NCBI GenBank assembly: GCA_017883285.1
Contig: JADGNV010000083.1
Span: 1-51,650 of the forward strand
DNA: 51,650 nt
Reading direction: 5' to 3'
Origin: Candidatus Aminicenantota bacterium
GTDB taxonomy: Bacteria > Acidobacteriota > Aminicenantia > Aminicenantales > UBA4085
Of this stretch, positions 1 to 7,309 are shown piece by piece. The notes beneath the pieces were generated by a model. The model worked only from the letters and a program-made list of their open reading frames with translations, ran no database searches and had not been told where the DNA came from. The first letter of the stretch is position 1. Each line of letters starts with the position of its first letter. The translations under genes were made by a program, and so were the position numbers.

Positions 1-741
1 GGACCCCGTGTCAGGCGACCAGTCCAAGGGTTGGACGTAAGAGACTTTCTCACTGTAAAGTGTGCGGAGGCTCGAACCATCCAGGTTTCTAATCCGCAAT
101 GGACAGAGCCAGTCCTTCGCATCCGAAAGGACTTCGGCGTTGTATGCGATTTGTTTTCCGTCGCGTGAGAACGCTTGGTCCTCGAGGTTCCCCTCAGTCT
201 TGCCCCAGGGCCCCCTATTGGTGATTCGGCTCGTCTGTCCGCTGGCAACGTCGAACTGGACGACGTCACCTGTGTCCCAGTCGATACCTCTGATGTACTT
301 GCCATCCGCGGTCAAGACCTCACCGACGCCGGAGGCGTCTGTCAAGACCTTACGCACCTGGAGACCGGTCGGCTTGGGGACGGAAGCAGCCGCCCCCGAG
401 GTCATCAGGGCGAGTTTTTCCTGGGCGATCCTCACCGTTTCGGATTGTTCGGGATAGTTATCGATAACGGATTGAAAGGCTTTCTTGGCTTCCGTCACAC
501 CGGCCTTCTGGTAGCATAGGCCGATATATAGCTGGGATTTCGCGGCGGACTCTCGTTCCTTGGGGAATTTCTGAACGATCTCCCGAAAAAGCTTGATGGC
601 CCCCTCGAGATCCCCGAGACTTTCCATCGTGTACTTGGCCTTTTCGAACAGGGCCTTCGCGTCCGGCGCGTTCTGGGCTCCGAACGCCAGGAGAAAGCTG
701 AAGAAGACCGCCCCCACCCCCATGATTTTTGTTCTCATCAT
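1..741 (-). CDS. Secreted TPR / PD40 beta-propeller protein (3' end cut by window edge)
   Basis: The 247 visible codons start with a short hydrophobic signal sequence (about residues 5-20, ending near FGAQNAP). A tetratricopeptide-type helical stretch follows (about 25-105, with repeats of the form GAIKLFREIVQKFP and AKKAFQSVIDNYP). The start of a WD40-like PD40 propeller comes next (blade signatures FSRDGKQIAYNAE and LDWSPDTG). Such proteins are TolB-like periplasmic or secreted propellers, probably protein-binding; no catalytic residue is visible. The ATG at 741 is preceded by AAAGGAG at good spacing. It lies directly downstream of the response regulator on the same strand, but has its own promoter carrying the same operator as the kinase operon, so it is probably a regulon member. 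The C-terminal part is outside the window, so fusion to a peptidase or other domain cannot be excluded. Confidence 0.8.
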   Translation of the reverse strand, partial: MMRTKIMGVGAVFFSFLLAFGAQNAPDAKALFEKAKYTMESLGDLEGAIKLFREIVQKFPKERESAAKSQLYIGLCYQKAGVTEAKKAFQSVIDNYPEQSETVRIAQEKLALMTSGAAASVPKPTGLQVRKVLTDASGVGEVLTADGKYIRGIDWDTGDVVQFDVASGQTSRITNRGPWGKTEGNLEDQAFSRDGKQIAYNAEVLSDAKDWLCPLRIRNLDGSSLRTLYSEKVSYVQPLDWSPDTGS

Positions 742-777
742 CCGGCTCCTTTCCGACAACATTTCTTTTGCATTCCC

Positions 778-809
778 AATATAGCCGGTTGATCCGTCGA
801 AGTTGTCAA
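778..809 (-). promoter_or_regulatory. Promoter of the TPR/PD40 gene
   Basis: On the minus strand TTGACA (809-804) is followed after 20 nt by TATATT (783-778). The long spacer suggests activator dependence. The -35 element is the last of three direct repeats (see 804-829). Confidence 0.5.
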
Positions 810-829
810 GGAAGTGTAAAAGATTGTCA
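804..829 (-). promoter_or_regulatory. Triple direct-repeat operator, copy 1
   Basis: Reading the minus strand, TGACA (829-825), TTACA (819-815) and TGACA (808-804) are offset by 10 and 11 nt. The same arrangement, with a shared 13-mer (TGTAAAAGATTGT on the plus strand, 815-827), recurs upstream of the histidine kinase at 3659-3684. Tandem repeats of about 11 bp are the known binding mode of OmpR/PhoB-family regulators. The operator overlaps the regulator's stop codon. Confidence 0.6.
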
Positions 830-1510
830 GACAAGCCGATACCCCTCGCCATAGACGGAGAGGATGTGCTTCGGATGGGCCGGATCCTCTTCGATTTTCT
901 TTCTCAATTTCAGGATATGATTGTCGACCGTCCGGGTCGTCGGGAATTTTTCATATCCCCAGATTTTCTCAAGCAACGCTTCCCGGGTGACGACTTCGCC
1001 CGCGTGCCCGATCAAGTGCTTGAGGATGCTCATTTCCAGGGACGAGATATCCGTCCATTTCCCTTTTCGTTGGACTTTGAACGCGGCGAGATCCACTTCG
1101 CAGCAGCCGATCCGATGGCGGGATCCCGCCGTCCGACCGCCCGCCTTCGACCGCCGCAGCAAGGCCTTGATCCTCGCCTGCAGTTCCCGGAGCCCGAACG
1201 GTTTGATCATGTAATCGTCGGCCCCGATCTCCAATCCGACGACCTTGTCCGTCTCCTCCCCTTTGGCAGTCAACATGAGGATCGGGATTCCGGACCCGGT
1301 CTTCCGGATCTCCCGACAGACCTCAAGTCCGTCCATCTCCGGCATGCGGATGTCGAGGAGGACGAGATCGGGCGCCTCCGTCAAGGCAAGGCGCAGACCC
1401 TCTTTGCCGTTCGCGGCCAGAATGATCTTATAGCCCTCATCCGCCAGGTTGAGCTTGAGACCCTTGGCCAGGTCCTCTTCATCCTCGACGATCAGGATCT
1501 TTTCGTTCAT
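827..1510 (-). CDS. OmpR-family response regulator
   Basis: A two-domain regulator of 227 residues. The receiver domain (about 1-118) has the acidic pair E9/D10, phosphoacceptor D53 (LLDIRMPEMDG), T81 and K103 (IKPFG). The C-terminal winged-helix DNA-binding domain (about 130-227) carries the trans_reg_C pattern VTREALLEKIWG...RTVDNHILKLRKKI...GEGYRLV. I chose the ATG at 1510 because GGGAG lies 10 nt upstream; the in-frame ATG three codons earlier is too close to it. It starts 5 nt after the kinase stop, so the two are co-translated partners. Expected role: phosphorylated by the adjacent kinase, binds the TNACA direct repeats found in front of both the kinase operon and the neighbouring TPR/PD40 gene. 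The target assignment is inference from operator placement. Confidence 0.93.
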   Translation of the reverse strand: MNEKILIVEDEEDLAKGLKLNLADEGYKIILAANGKEGLRLALTEAPDLVLLDIRMPEMDGLEVCREIRKTGSGIPILMLTAKGEETDKVVGLEIGADDYMIKPFGLRELQARIKALLRRSKAGGRTAGSRHRIGCCEVDLAAFKVQRKGKWTDISSLEMSILKHLIGHAGEVVTREALLEKIWGYEKFPTTRTVDNHILKLRKKIEEDPAHPKHILSVYGEGYRLV

Positions 1511-1515
1511 GGCCT

Positions 1516-3615
1516 TCATTCTCCCGGTTCGGTCAGGATCGGCAGGAAGACGGAGAACTCGCTCCCCTTCCCGCATTCGCTTTTCGCCTCGACCCGGCCG
1601 CCATGGGCTTCGACGATGTGCTTGACCAGGGTCAGGCCCAGGCCGCTCCCGCCCACGCCTCCGGACGGATCGTTCCCGCCGCGGTAGAATTTGTCGAAAA
1701 TCCGCGGCAGGTCCGCCGGGGCGATCCCGCTCCCTTTGTCGGCGATCCGGAGAACGGCTTGTCCGTTCTCAAGCGAAAGACGGATGCCGACGTCCTTCTC
1801 GTTCGGCGAGAATTTCATGGCGTTGCTCAATAAATTGACGACGACGCTGGCGATCGCTTCGCGGTCGAACCGCACGGCCGGAAGATCGGCCGCGATGTCC
1901 TCCCGGATCGAGAAACCTTTCTTTTCCAGGTGATAGCGATAGGATTCCACGGTTTCTCTCACTGCGGCAGCCAGGTCTCCGAGCCGAAAATCGAATTCCT
2001 TCCGCCCCATCTCGATCCTCGAAAAATCAAGAACGTTGTTAATCAAATGGGACAACCGTTCGCTCTCCTTGGCGATGATCTTCAAGGCATCCTTCTTTTC
2101 AGGATCGCCCAGGTTCGGTCTCTGTTCCAACGTTTCGGCATACAGCCGAATGAGCGTCAGCGGCGTCTTGAGCTCATGGGAGATCGTATGGACGAATTCC
2201 GTCTTCCGGGTCGTGAGTTGGGCTTCGCGGGAGATATCTCGGATGACAAGACCGGCCCCAACTGCCATGAGGACAACCACGATCAAAATAAGCAGGACAT
2301 AAAAGACATTTTCCCGGGCAGCCGCACGGTTGAAATCGAGCATGGCGGGCTGAGATACGACCAGCTTGAACGGCAGCGGAAACTCCCTGAACGAAAACGG
2401 GATCGCGCCAGGCACGGTCGCGGGAATGCCCGCAGCTCCCCCTTGGCCCTCGACGAGGATATTTTTTCCCGCTGTATCCGTGAAACTCAAAGTCGCGCCC
2501 GAACTTTTTTCCAGGTCTCCCAGGACGGAGGGAATGATCGATCGGATGAGAGATGTCGTTTCCCAACACACTCCGGCGATCACCGGGCCTCCCGCGCCCG
2601 AGGCCGGGACGGGGGCGAAGGAAACGAGATAGGCGCTTCTTTCGCCGGGCAGAAGAAAGCGTCCCGGGCGGTCTCGGGAGATTGAAGGATCGAGGGCGGA
2701 AGCTTCCTTGATCCGGAGCACGATCGAGGTCTGGAGAAGATCGCGAAATCGCAGGTCTTCCTGGAATCCCGTCGCGCGTTCCTTTACAAGATGATAAGTC
2801 TTTTCGAGATCCGGGTAACGATGACCCTTGATTCGCGGCTCGAGGGCGCCCTCGATCTCGGACCGGAAAAATTGATATCCGGCCAGATCGATCGGCCATG
2901 CCCCCTCATCGATTTTTCCCCACAACTCGATCAGGATGAACGATCTCCGCTCCTCGTTTCCCCGGAGGCCTTCGATGTCCGCGATTCGCATCGCGGCGAT
3001 GATCCCAAAGGGATGGCCGGAGGAATCCCTCAGCCGCCCGTATCTGGCGGCCAATTCATCGAAGTCCGCGAGAGCCCCTGAATAATCCTGGAGCGCGATC
3101 CGGCACCGGCCCCGCGCCATCCTGGCCAGGGCCCGGCACCGGTCCGAGGTTGAAGCCTCGGCCGCTTTTCCATACAATTCTGCGGAAAGCCGAAAATCCT
3201 TTTTTTGGAATTCCGCCTTCTCCGCTTCGGCCCAATAGCGTCCGCCCGCTCGACCATCCGCCCTGTCGGAACAGGAGAACGGGGCTTCGTCCTTCTTTGC
3301 GATTTCCGGATTCAGGATCTTATAATCGGCTGAGAGAAAAAATGTCCGGTCCGCGCCCGCTTCCGAGGACGCTTCCTTTCCTCCGGCGAGCCTGTCCCGT
3401 TCGAGGCCGCGGATCCTGTCTTCGATGGATTTCAGGGCCGCTTCGCCGGAAAGATAGAGGCTCATGCCGTAGAGTTTGCGGGCCGCTTCCCGTCGTCTCG
3501 AAATGGAATTGAATCCCAGATAGCCGACAACGAGCGAAGGGAGAATGACGGATATCAAGACAATCAGGACGATTCTGCGTCGTCCGGATATTCCTCGAGC
3601 GACTGAGAGCGCCAC
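1516..3615 (-). CDS. Membrane sensor histidine kinase with TPR-like periplasmic region
   Basis: A 699-residue class I kinase. A transmembrane helix (about 14-36) is followed by a roughly 390-residue extracytoplasmic sensor that includes a TPR-like helical section (about 125-185, AELYGKAAEA...DYSGALADFDELAARYG). A second helix (about 430-453) has no clear HAMP domain after it, then comes HisKA with H480 (TISHELKTP) and a HATPase_c domain with N box (VVNLLSNAMKFSP), G1 (DKGSGIAP) and G2 (GGSGLGLTLVKHI). The start is GTG at 3615 with AGGGA about 8 nt upstream. It heads a two-gene operon with the OmpR-type regulator. The stimulus is unknown; a peptide, polymer or protein partner is possible given the TPR-like sensor. 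The promoter carries the shared triple repeat, suggesting autoregulation. Confidence 0.92.
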   Translation of the reverse strand: MALSVARGISGRRRIVLIVLISVILPSLVVGYLGFNSISRRREAARKLYGMSLYLSGEAALKSIEDRIRGLERDRLAGGKEASSEAGADRTFFLSADYKILNPEIAKKDEAPFSCSDRADGRAGGRYWAEAEKAEFQKKDFRLSAELYGKAAEASTSDRCRALARMARGRCRIALQDYSGALADFDELAARYGRLRDSSGHPFGIIAAMRIADIEGLRGNEERRSFILIELWGKIDEGAWPIDLAGYQFFRSEIEGALEPRIKGHRYPDLEKTYHLVKERATGFQEDLRFRDLLQTSIVLRIKEASALDPSISRDRPGRFLLPGERSAYLVSFAPVPASGAGGPVIAGVCWETTSLIRSIIPSVLGDLEKSSGATLSFTDTAGKNILVEGQGGAAGIPATVPGAIPFSFREFPLPFKLVVSQPAMLDFNRAAARENVFYVLLILIVVVLMAVGAGLVIRDISREAQLTTRKTEFVHTISHELKTPLTLIRLYAETLEQRPNLGDPEKKDALKIIAKESERLSHLINNVLDFSRIEMGRKEFDFRLGDLAAAVRETVESYRYHLEKKGFSIREDIAADLPAVRFDREAIASVVVNLLSNAMKFSPNEKDVGIRLSLENGQAVLRIADKGSGIAPADLPRIFDKFYRGGNDPSGGVGGSGLGLTLVKHIVEAHGGRVEAKSECGKGSEFSVFLPILTEPGE

Positions 3616-3633
3616 GTCTTGTTCCCTGCTCGA

Positions 3634-3684
3634 ATCTTAGCAAATATCTCTCCCGAAATGTCAAAACATTGTAAAAGATTGTTA
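3634..3684 (-). promoter_or_regulatory. Histidine kinase promoter with triple direct-repeat operator, copy 2
   Basis: On the minus strand TAACA (3684-3680), TTACA (3674-3670) and TGACA (3663-3659) show the same 10 and 11 nt offsets as at 804-829. The last repeat is part of TTGACA (3664-3659), followed after 19 nt by TAAGAT (3639-3634). Confidence 0.6.
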
Positions 3685-3705
3685 CGGACCGGATGAAAAA
3701 AGCTA

Positions 3706-3734
3706 TTGAATCGGACCCAACGATTGGATATAAT
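3706..3734 (+). promoter_or_regulatory. tRNA-Phe promoter
   Basis: TTGAAT (3706-3711), a 17-nt spacer, and a consensus TATAAT (3729-3734). The predicted start near 3741 leaves a 15-nt 5' leader before the tRNA. Confidence 0.75.
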
Positions 3735-3755
3735 GCGGCCCGTATTGACGAACCA

Positions 3756-3828
3756 GGCGAGGTAGCTCAGTCGGTAGAGCGAGGGACTGAAAATCCCTGC
3801 GTCGGGGGTTCAATTCCCTCCCTCGCCA
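3756..3828 (+). tRNA. tRNA-Phe (anticodon GAA)
   Basis: All arms of a cloverleaf can be drawn. The acceptor GGCGAGG pairs with CCTCGCC (3821-3827) plus discriminator A. The D stem is GCTC/GAGC. The anticodon stem AGGGA/TCCCT carries the loop CTGAAAA with anticodon GAA. The T arm has loop TTCAATT. It is 73 nt long; CCA is not encoded (ATT follows), so it must be added after transcription. No clear terminator follows. Confidence 0.96.
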
Positions 3829-3870
3829 TTCCCCCCTCCCCTGAACCGTTCCGCAGCATTCGTCCCCGGG

Positions 3871-4179
3871 CTAATACTTCTTCCGGCTTTTCCGGCCGAA
3901 AATGCCGCCGCCCAGGAACAGCCCGGCCCCGAGGACGAATCCGAAATTGTACCAGCCGCCGGCGTTGTGGACTTCATAGAAGCGGATGTCTTTCGAGAAA
4001 AGGGAAATGATGAAGGTGACGGGCGAGATGAGGCCGTGCCAGATTCCCATCCAGAAACCCGCCACGTTTCCGCCGGCGTCCGCCGTTTTTTCCAGGGCAT
4101 TCGGCCCGGGGGCGCAACTCCAGGAAAGGACGGCCATCAGGATAATCAACCCGATCCATAGCGCGCAGCGTCGCCTCAT
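3871..4179 (-). CDS. Small predicted lipoprotein / membrane protein
   Basis: A 102-residue protein with a lipoprotein signal: charged N-terminus, hydrophobic stretch and lipobox LSWSC, predicting acylation at the Cys at about residue 22. Two hydrophobic segments follow (GFWMGIWHGLISPVTFIISLF and GFVLGAGLFLGGGIFG) and a basic tail (GRKSRKKY). A strong AGGAGG lies 7 nt before the ATG. It resembles short conserved membrane lipoproteins of unknown function; no enzymatic motif is seen. It follows the FecR-type gene on the same strand after a weak terminator-like hairpin, so co-expression is possible but not certain. Confidence 0.75.
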   Translation of the reverse strand: MRRRCALWIGLIILMAVLSWSCAPGPNALEKTADAGGNVAGFWMGIWHGLISPVTFIISLFSKDIRFYEVHNAGGWYNFGFVLGAGLFLGGGIFGRKSRKKY

Positions 4180-4228
4180 CTCTTCACCTCCTCGGAGTTC
4201 TTGATAAGGGCGTCCCCCAACAAATCCG

Positions 4229-4249
4229 AAAACCGCCCGGCTCAGCCGG
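4229..4249 (-). terminator. Weak terminator-like hairpin after the FecR-type gene
   Basis: CCGGC-TCA-GCCGG (4237-4249) directly after the stop codon, followed on the minus strand by GCGG and four T. The short U run makes it a weak candidate. Confidence 0.35.
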
Positions 4250-4250
4250 T

Positions 4251-5372
4251 CTATCTCCTTCGTCCCCCTCCGGCGCGGGATGTGCCGCCGGAACGGGAAA
4301 CGGAAGAGCCCGAAGATGACCTCCCGCTCGGACGGGCGGAGGAGCGGGGCGAGATGGACCGCGCCGAACCCGATCGGATGGATCCGGACGCCGTCCGGGA
4401 GCCGGAGGGAGCCGATGATGGCCGGATGGCCCGGGTCGGAGTCCTCGACGGATAGATGCCGGCGGTGGTATTCCCCGTGGACGAACCGGGCCGGAGCGCA
4501 CGTGCCGTCCGCCCGTCAAGTCCCTCCGGCCGCCGGATCTGGTCCCTCCCAATCACCCGGCCGATGGGACGGCCGACCCGGTTGTCGCGGCCAACCCGGT
4601 TGTCGCGGAAACCTCGGCCATACGCCCCGGCGTAGAATCCCCCAAAATACGAACCATAGCCGAAGGACCAGGGATTCCCGTACCAAAAAGGATTCCAGCC
4701 GAAGTACCAGGACGGCCAGGAATAATAGGACCACATGAACGGACGCCAAGAGGACCAGTAGGGATAGAACCCCCCATACCAGTCAAATGGCGACCAGGGC
4801 CAGAACGGGGAGAACCCCCCGCCATTGAACCAGGGCGACCGATAGCGCCCGGCCTCCAGTTCGCTCGAGGCCAGCGCCTCGTCGCGGCTCCGGCTCCAGC
4901 CGTCGAAGTCGTCCGCGACGCGGGGGTCTTTGAGGATTTTCGTTTTGTTCTGGTCGATATCGATCCGGACCAGCCCTTTGTCCAGGAAGAGGTGCTCTTC
5001 CTGGGAGCTCCGGATCTTGACGGCTTGGTTTTTCAGATGAAGATAAAGGCTTCCCTCCCACAGGCTCAGCGTGGCGGAGTCCTTTTGGATGTCGGTGAAC
5101 ACGACCCGGGTATTATGGTCGAGCCGGATCCAATTCCCTTCGCCGAGCTCGATCTCGATCCGGCCTTTTTGGGTATTGAGCTCGTCGCCCGGCTTGACGG
5201 CCATATCGGCTTCGGCCTTTTCGAAATTCTGGAAGAAGACCCGTCCTTCCACGTGGGTGATCCAGGCGGCCGCCTCGACGGAGTCGGGAGCGGGCTTTGC
5301 CTGGGCCGCGAGGAAGAGGGGAACTAGGGCCAGCATTGCAAAACACGTGATGAGAGATCGTCTCAGGTTCAT
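4251..5372 (-). CDS. Secreted FecR-domain protein with aromatic-rich and Arg/Ser-rich tail
   Basis: A 373-residue protein with a cleavable signal peptide (about 1-23, ending LAAQA). A FecR-like domain (about 33-140) shows the typical pattern of a short peptide with 'VKPGDELNTQKGRIEIELG...LDHNTRV' and 'LWEGSLYLHL'. Beyond about residue 165 the sequence changes to a low-complexity region very rich in Trp, Tyr, Phe, Gly and Pro. It then becomes an Arg/Gly/Ser-rich tail containing a short tandem repeat (RDNRVG twice). FecR domains elsewhere bind anti-sigma or TonB-linked partners; here no sigma factor lies nearby. The ATG at 5372 has AAGGAGG with good spacing. Exported location is likely. The tail may be surface-exposed or bind polyanions, which is speculation. 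Confidence 0.8.
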   Translation of the reverse strand: MNLRRSLITCFAMLALVPLFLAAQAKPAPDSVEAAAWITHVEGRVFFQNFEKAEADMAVKPGDELNTQKGRIEIELGEGNWIRLDHNTRVVFTDIQKDSATLSLWEGSLYLHLKNQAVKIRSSQEEHLFLDKGLVRIDIDQNKTKILKDPRVADDFDGWSRSRDEALASSELEAGRYRSPWFNGGGFSPFWPWSPFDWYGGFYPYWSSWRPFMWSYYSWPSWYFGWNPFWYGNPWSFGYGSYFGGFYAGAYGRGFRDNRVGRDNRVGRPIGRVIGRDQIRRPEGLDGRTARALRPGSSTGNTTAGIYPSRTPTRAIRPSSAPSGSRTASGSIRSGSARSISPRSSARPSGRSSSGSSVSRSGGTSRAGGGRRR

Positions 5373-5451
5373 GTCATCCTCCTTGCAGGATGTCGGGATA
5401 CCGCGCCCTATGGCTGGTCCGGATTCCCGGCATGATCCTTCTTACTTTATT

Positions 5452-5460
5452 ATTATATCA
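5452..5460 (-). promoter_or_regulatory. Extended -10 promoter of the FecR-type gene
   Basis: The minus strand reads TGATATAAT: a perfect TATAAT preceded by the TG of an extended -10. No good -35 is seen at 17 nt, as is usual for extended -10 promoters. The leader would be about 75 nt. Confidence 0.5.
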
Positions 5461-5485
5461 CACGTCCCGGCCCTCCGCGCCGCGC

Positions 5486-6814
5486 TCAATCGAATCTGTA
5501 CGTCACCGAAAGGCTGGGCGCCAGGATCTTCATCCGGTAGACGCCCGGCACGGCATAGGCGTAGGCCGGATCGGTCGCGACCAGAGCGGGGTTGATCGAT
5601 CGCTCGGCGCCGATCAGGTATTCGAGGCCGAAATCGAGAGTGAGGGACCCGAGGTTATAGCCCGCCCCGAGCGTGATCCCCTTGAAGTCGTAATTCGGCA
5701 GGAGGATGTTCATGGTCTTGTCCGGGGCGGCCGACGGGTCGACATAGAATCCGGCCCGGAGGACGAGGTCGGCCGAGGCGCGGTACTCGGCGCCGAAGCG
5801 GAGCTGGAGCGCGTCCTGCCAGGCCATCGGCAGCACGTTCCGGCCGTTGGCCGTCATCAGCGCCTCCCAGGTCGGGTCGAGGTAGCTCGTGGTGATGCTT
5901 TGGATCTTCGACCACTGCGTCCACTGGATGTCGGCCGTCAGCGTCAGGCCGTCCAGGGGGACGACGGCCGCGCCGGCCGCGATCCACATCGGCCAGGTCA
6001 CTTCGCGCCGCATATCGGACTCACCTTTGGCCTGGAGGGCGGCGATATTGGCAATGGTGGCCGACCCGCGGAACTTCACGGTGCTGGCCGTGCGGAGGAC
6101 GGCCCCGAAGCTCAGCGTGGCGCTTGGCCGGAACTGGACGCCGAGCGTCGCGCCCAGCCCCCAGCCCGTCTCGCTTTCCTGGTATTGGCCGAGGTCGAAG
6201 GCCGGGTACGCCAGCCCGAGCGGCGTCAGGTCCGCGGTCCCGGCGTACATGGACGTGTCGAACATCCCGTAGTTGAGGTTCAGGGAGGCGCCGATCGAGA
6301 ACGCGTCGCCGGCCCGGTAGGCCAGCGTCGGCGCGATCGTGACGAGGCCGACCCGGCTCTTCCATTCGATGTCCGTCCGGCCGCCGGAGACGGCGGACAT
6401 CTTGGTGCCGTCCCAGCTGGCCCCCAGCCCGGACGGCGTATAGACGCCGATCGCGGCGACGAGGTCCGGGCTGATCGGATGGACGTAGGCCGCGATCCCG
6501 CCGAGGTAATGCTGGGTCAAGGTTCGCGTGTCGATGATCGTCCCCGTCCCGTAAGGAGGCGGGACGGTTAAGGTGTAGGTCCCGGACGGAATGATGTCCG
6601 ACCCGGAAACGCCGAACGCCGCCGTCCGGATCCGGGCGAGGCCGGCCGGATTCCAGAAGACGGACGTGAAATCGTCGGCCAGGCCGACGAAGGCGCCGCC
6701 CATGCTCAGGGCGCGCGTGCCGAGGCTGTTGAGGTTCAGGCCGTTTCCGAAGACGGGCGGGCCGAACGCAAGAAGCGCCGCGAGGGCGAGAAGCGCCGCG
6801 CAGATTTTTTTCAT
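5486..6814 (-). CDS. OmpP1/FadL/TodX-family outer-membrane transporter
   Basis: A 442-residue outer-membrane barrel. Signal peptide about 1-23 (ALLAFGPPVFG). The mature N-terminus NGLNLNSLGTRALSMGGAFVGLADD...VFWNPAGLA is the family hallmark (the FadL hatch segment). Alternating beta strands follow, ending in the aromatic terminus SVTYRFD typical for BAM recognition. Expected role: diffusion of hydrophobic substrates such as long-chain fatty acids or aromatics across the outer membrane. I chose the ATG at 6814 because AGGAG lies 6 nt upstream and a signal peptide follows at once; in-frame extensions upstream run antisense through the neighbouring genes. No fatty-acid catabolism gene is adjacent, so the substrate is open. 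Confidence 0.9.
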   Translation of the reverse strand: MKKICAALLALAALLAFGPPVFGNGLNLNSLGTRALSMGGAFVGLADDFTSVFWNPAGLARIRTAAFGVSGSDIIPSGTYTLTVPPPYGTGTIIDTRTLTQHYLGGIAAYVHPISPDLVAAIGVYTPSGLGASWDGTKMSAVSGGRTDIEWKSRVGLVTIAPTLAYRAGDAFSIGASLNLNYGMFDTSMYAGTADLTPLGLAYPAFDLGQYQESETGWGLGATLGVQFRPSATLSFGAVLRTASTVKFRGSATIANIAALQAKGESDMRREVTWPMWIAAGAAVVPLDGLTLTADIQWTQWSKIQSITTSYLDPTWEALMTANGRNVLPMAWQDALQLRFGAEYRASADLVLRAGFYVDPSAAPDKTMNILLPNYDFKGITLGAGYNLGSLTLDFGLEYLIGAERSINPALVATDPAYAYAVPGVYRMKILAPSLSVTYRFD

Positions 6815-6844
6815 CCTGGACTCCTGGAGTTCCATCCCTTCCTG

Positions 6845-6871
6845 ATTACAAGAATTCCCGCCGCTTGTCAA
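6845..6871 (-). promoter_or_regulatory. Promoter of the FadL-type gene
   Basis: TTGACA (6871-6866) and TGTAAT (6850-6845) on the minus strand. The spacer is short (15 nt), so confidence is limited. Confidence 0.45.
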
Positions 6872-6924
6872 ATTCACGGCGGAAGCCCCCCCGCGCGTGC
6901 CGCGGGCAAATTCTCCGATCCCCC

Positions 6925-6952
6925 TTGACAAAGAACCAAAAATGGCTATTTT
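6925..6952 (+). promoter_or_regulatory. Promoter of the small acidic protein gene
   Basis: TTGACA (6925-6930), a 16-nt spacer, and TATTTT (6947-6952). The predicted start near 6959 leaves a short leader. A 20-bp inverted repeat (6936-6955) covers the -10. Confidence 0.6.
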
Positions 6953-6955
6953 TGG
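6936..6955. repeat. Inverted repeat over the -10 region (possible operator)
   Basis: CCAAAAAT (6936-6943), four-base centre, ATTTTTGG (6948-6955): perfect 8-bp arms spanning the -10 box. This is a plausible repressor site or a start-site hairpin; no cognate regulator is identified. Confidence 0.45.
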
Positions 6956-6979
6956 ATTTGGGAGAACATGGAGCTGAGT

Positions 6980-7309
6980 ATGGAAGAGATCGAAATTTCG
7001 AGCTGGGTCACGCTGGATGCGATCAAGAAGAAAGCGGAAGTCGTAGAAACCGTCGGCAACCTCCAGACCAGCCACAGCATGTCCGTCTTCTGCCGGATCG
7101 AGGACGATTTCCTCGAACTCGTCTACAGCGATTCGACGGCCAACACTCTGCGGCGCTATGAGGACAAGGACGAGTTCGAAGCGGCGATCGAAGAGCGCAA
7201 GGAAGAGGAGGGCGGAGCTCCCATCGAAGACGAGGGCGAGTTCGAAGAGGATGACGAAGACGAGGAGGACGGCGAATTCGAGCTCGAGGAGGATTCGGAC
7301 AGCTATTGA
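6980..7309 (+). CDS. Small acidic protein of unknown function
   Basis: A 109-residue cytoplasmic-looking protein. The first 75 residues look folded, with a beta-rich pattern (EIEISSWVTLDAIKKKAEVVETVGNL...SVFCRIEDDFLELVYSD). The last roughly 35 residues are almost entirely Asp and Glu. I do not recognise the family. I prefer the ATG at 6980 because GGAG sits 6 nt upstream; the ATG at 6968 has GGGAG only 3 nt away. The acidic tail could mimic nucleic acid or bind metal or basic proteins; this is inference. It converges with mutS and the two coding regions overlap by 7 nt (7303-7309). Confidence 0.7.
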   Translation: MEEIEISSWVTLDAIKKKAEVVETVGNLQTSHSMSVFCRIEDDFLELVYSDSTANTLRRYEDKDEFEAAIEERKEEEGGAPIEDEGEFEEDDEDEEDGEFELEEDSDSY

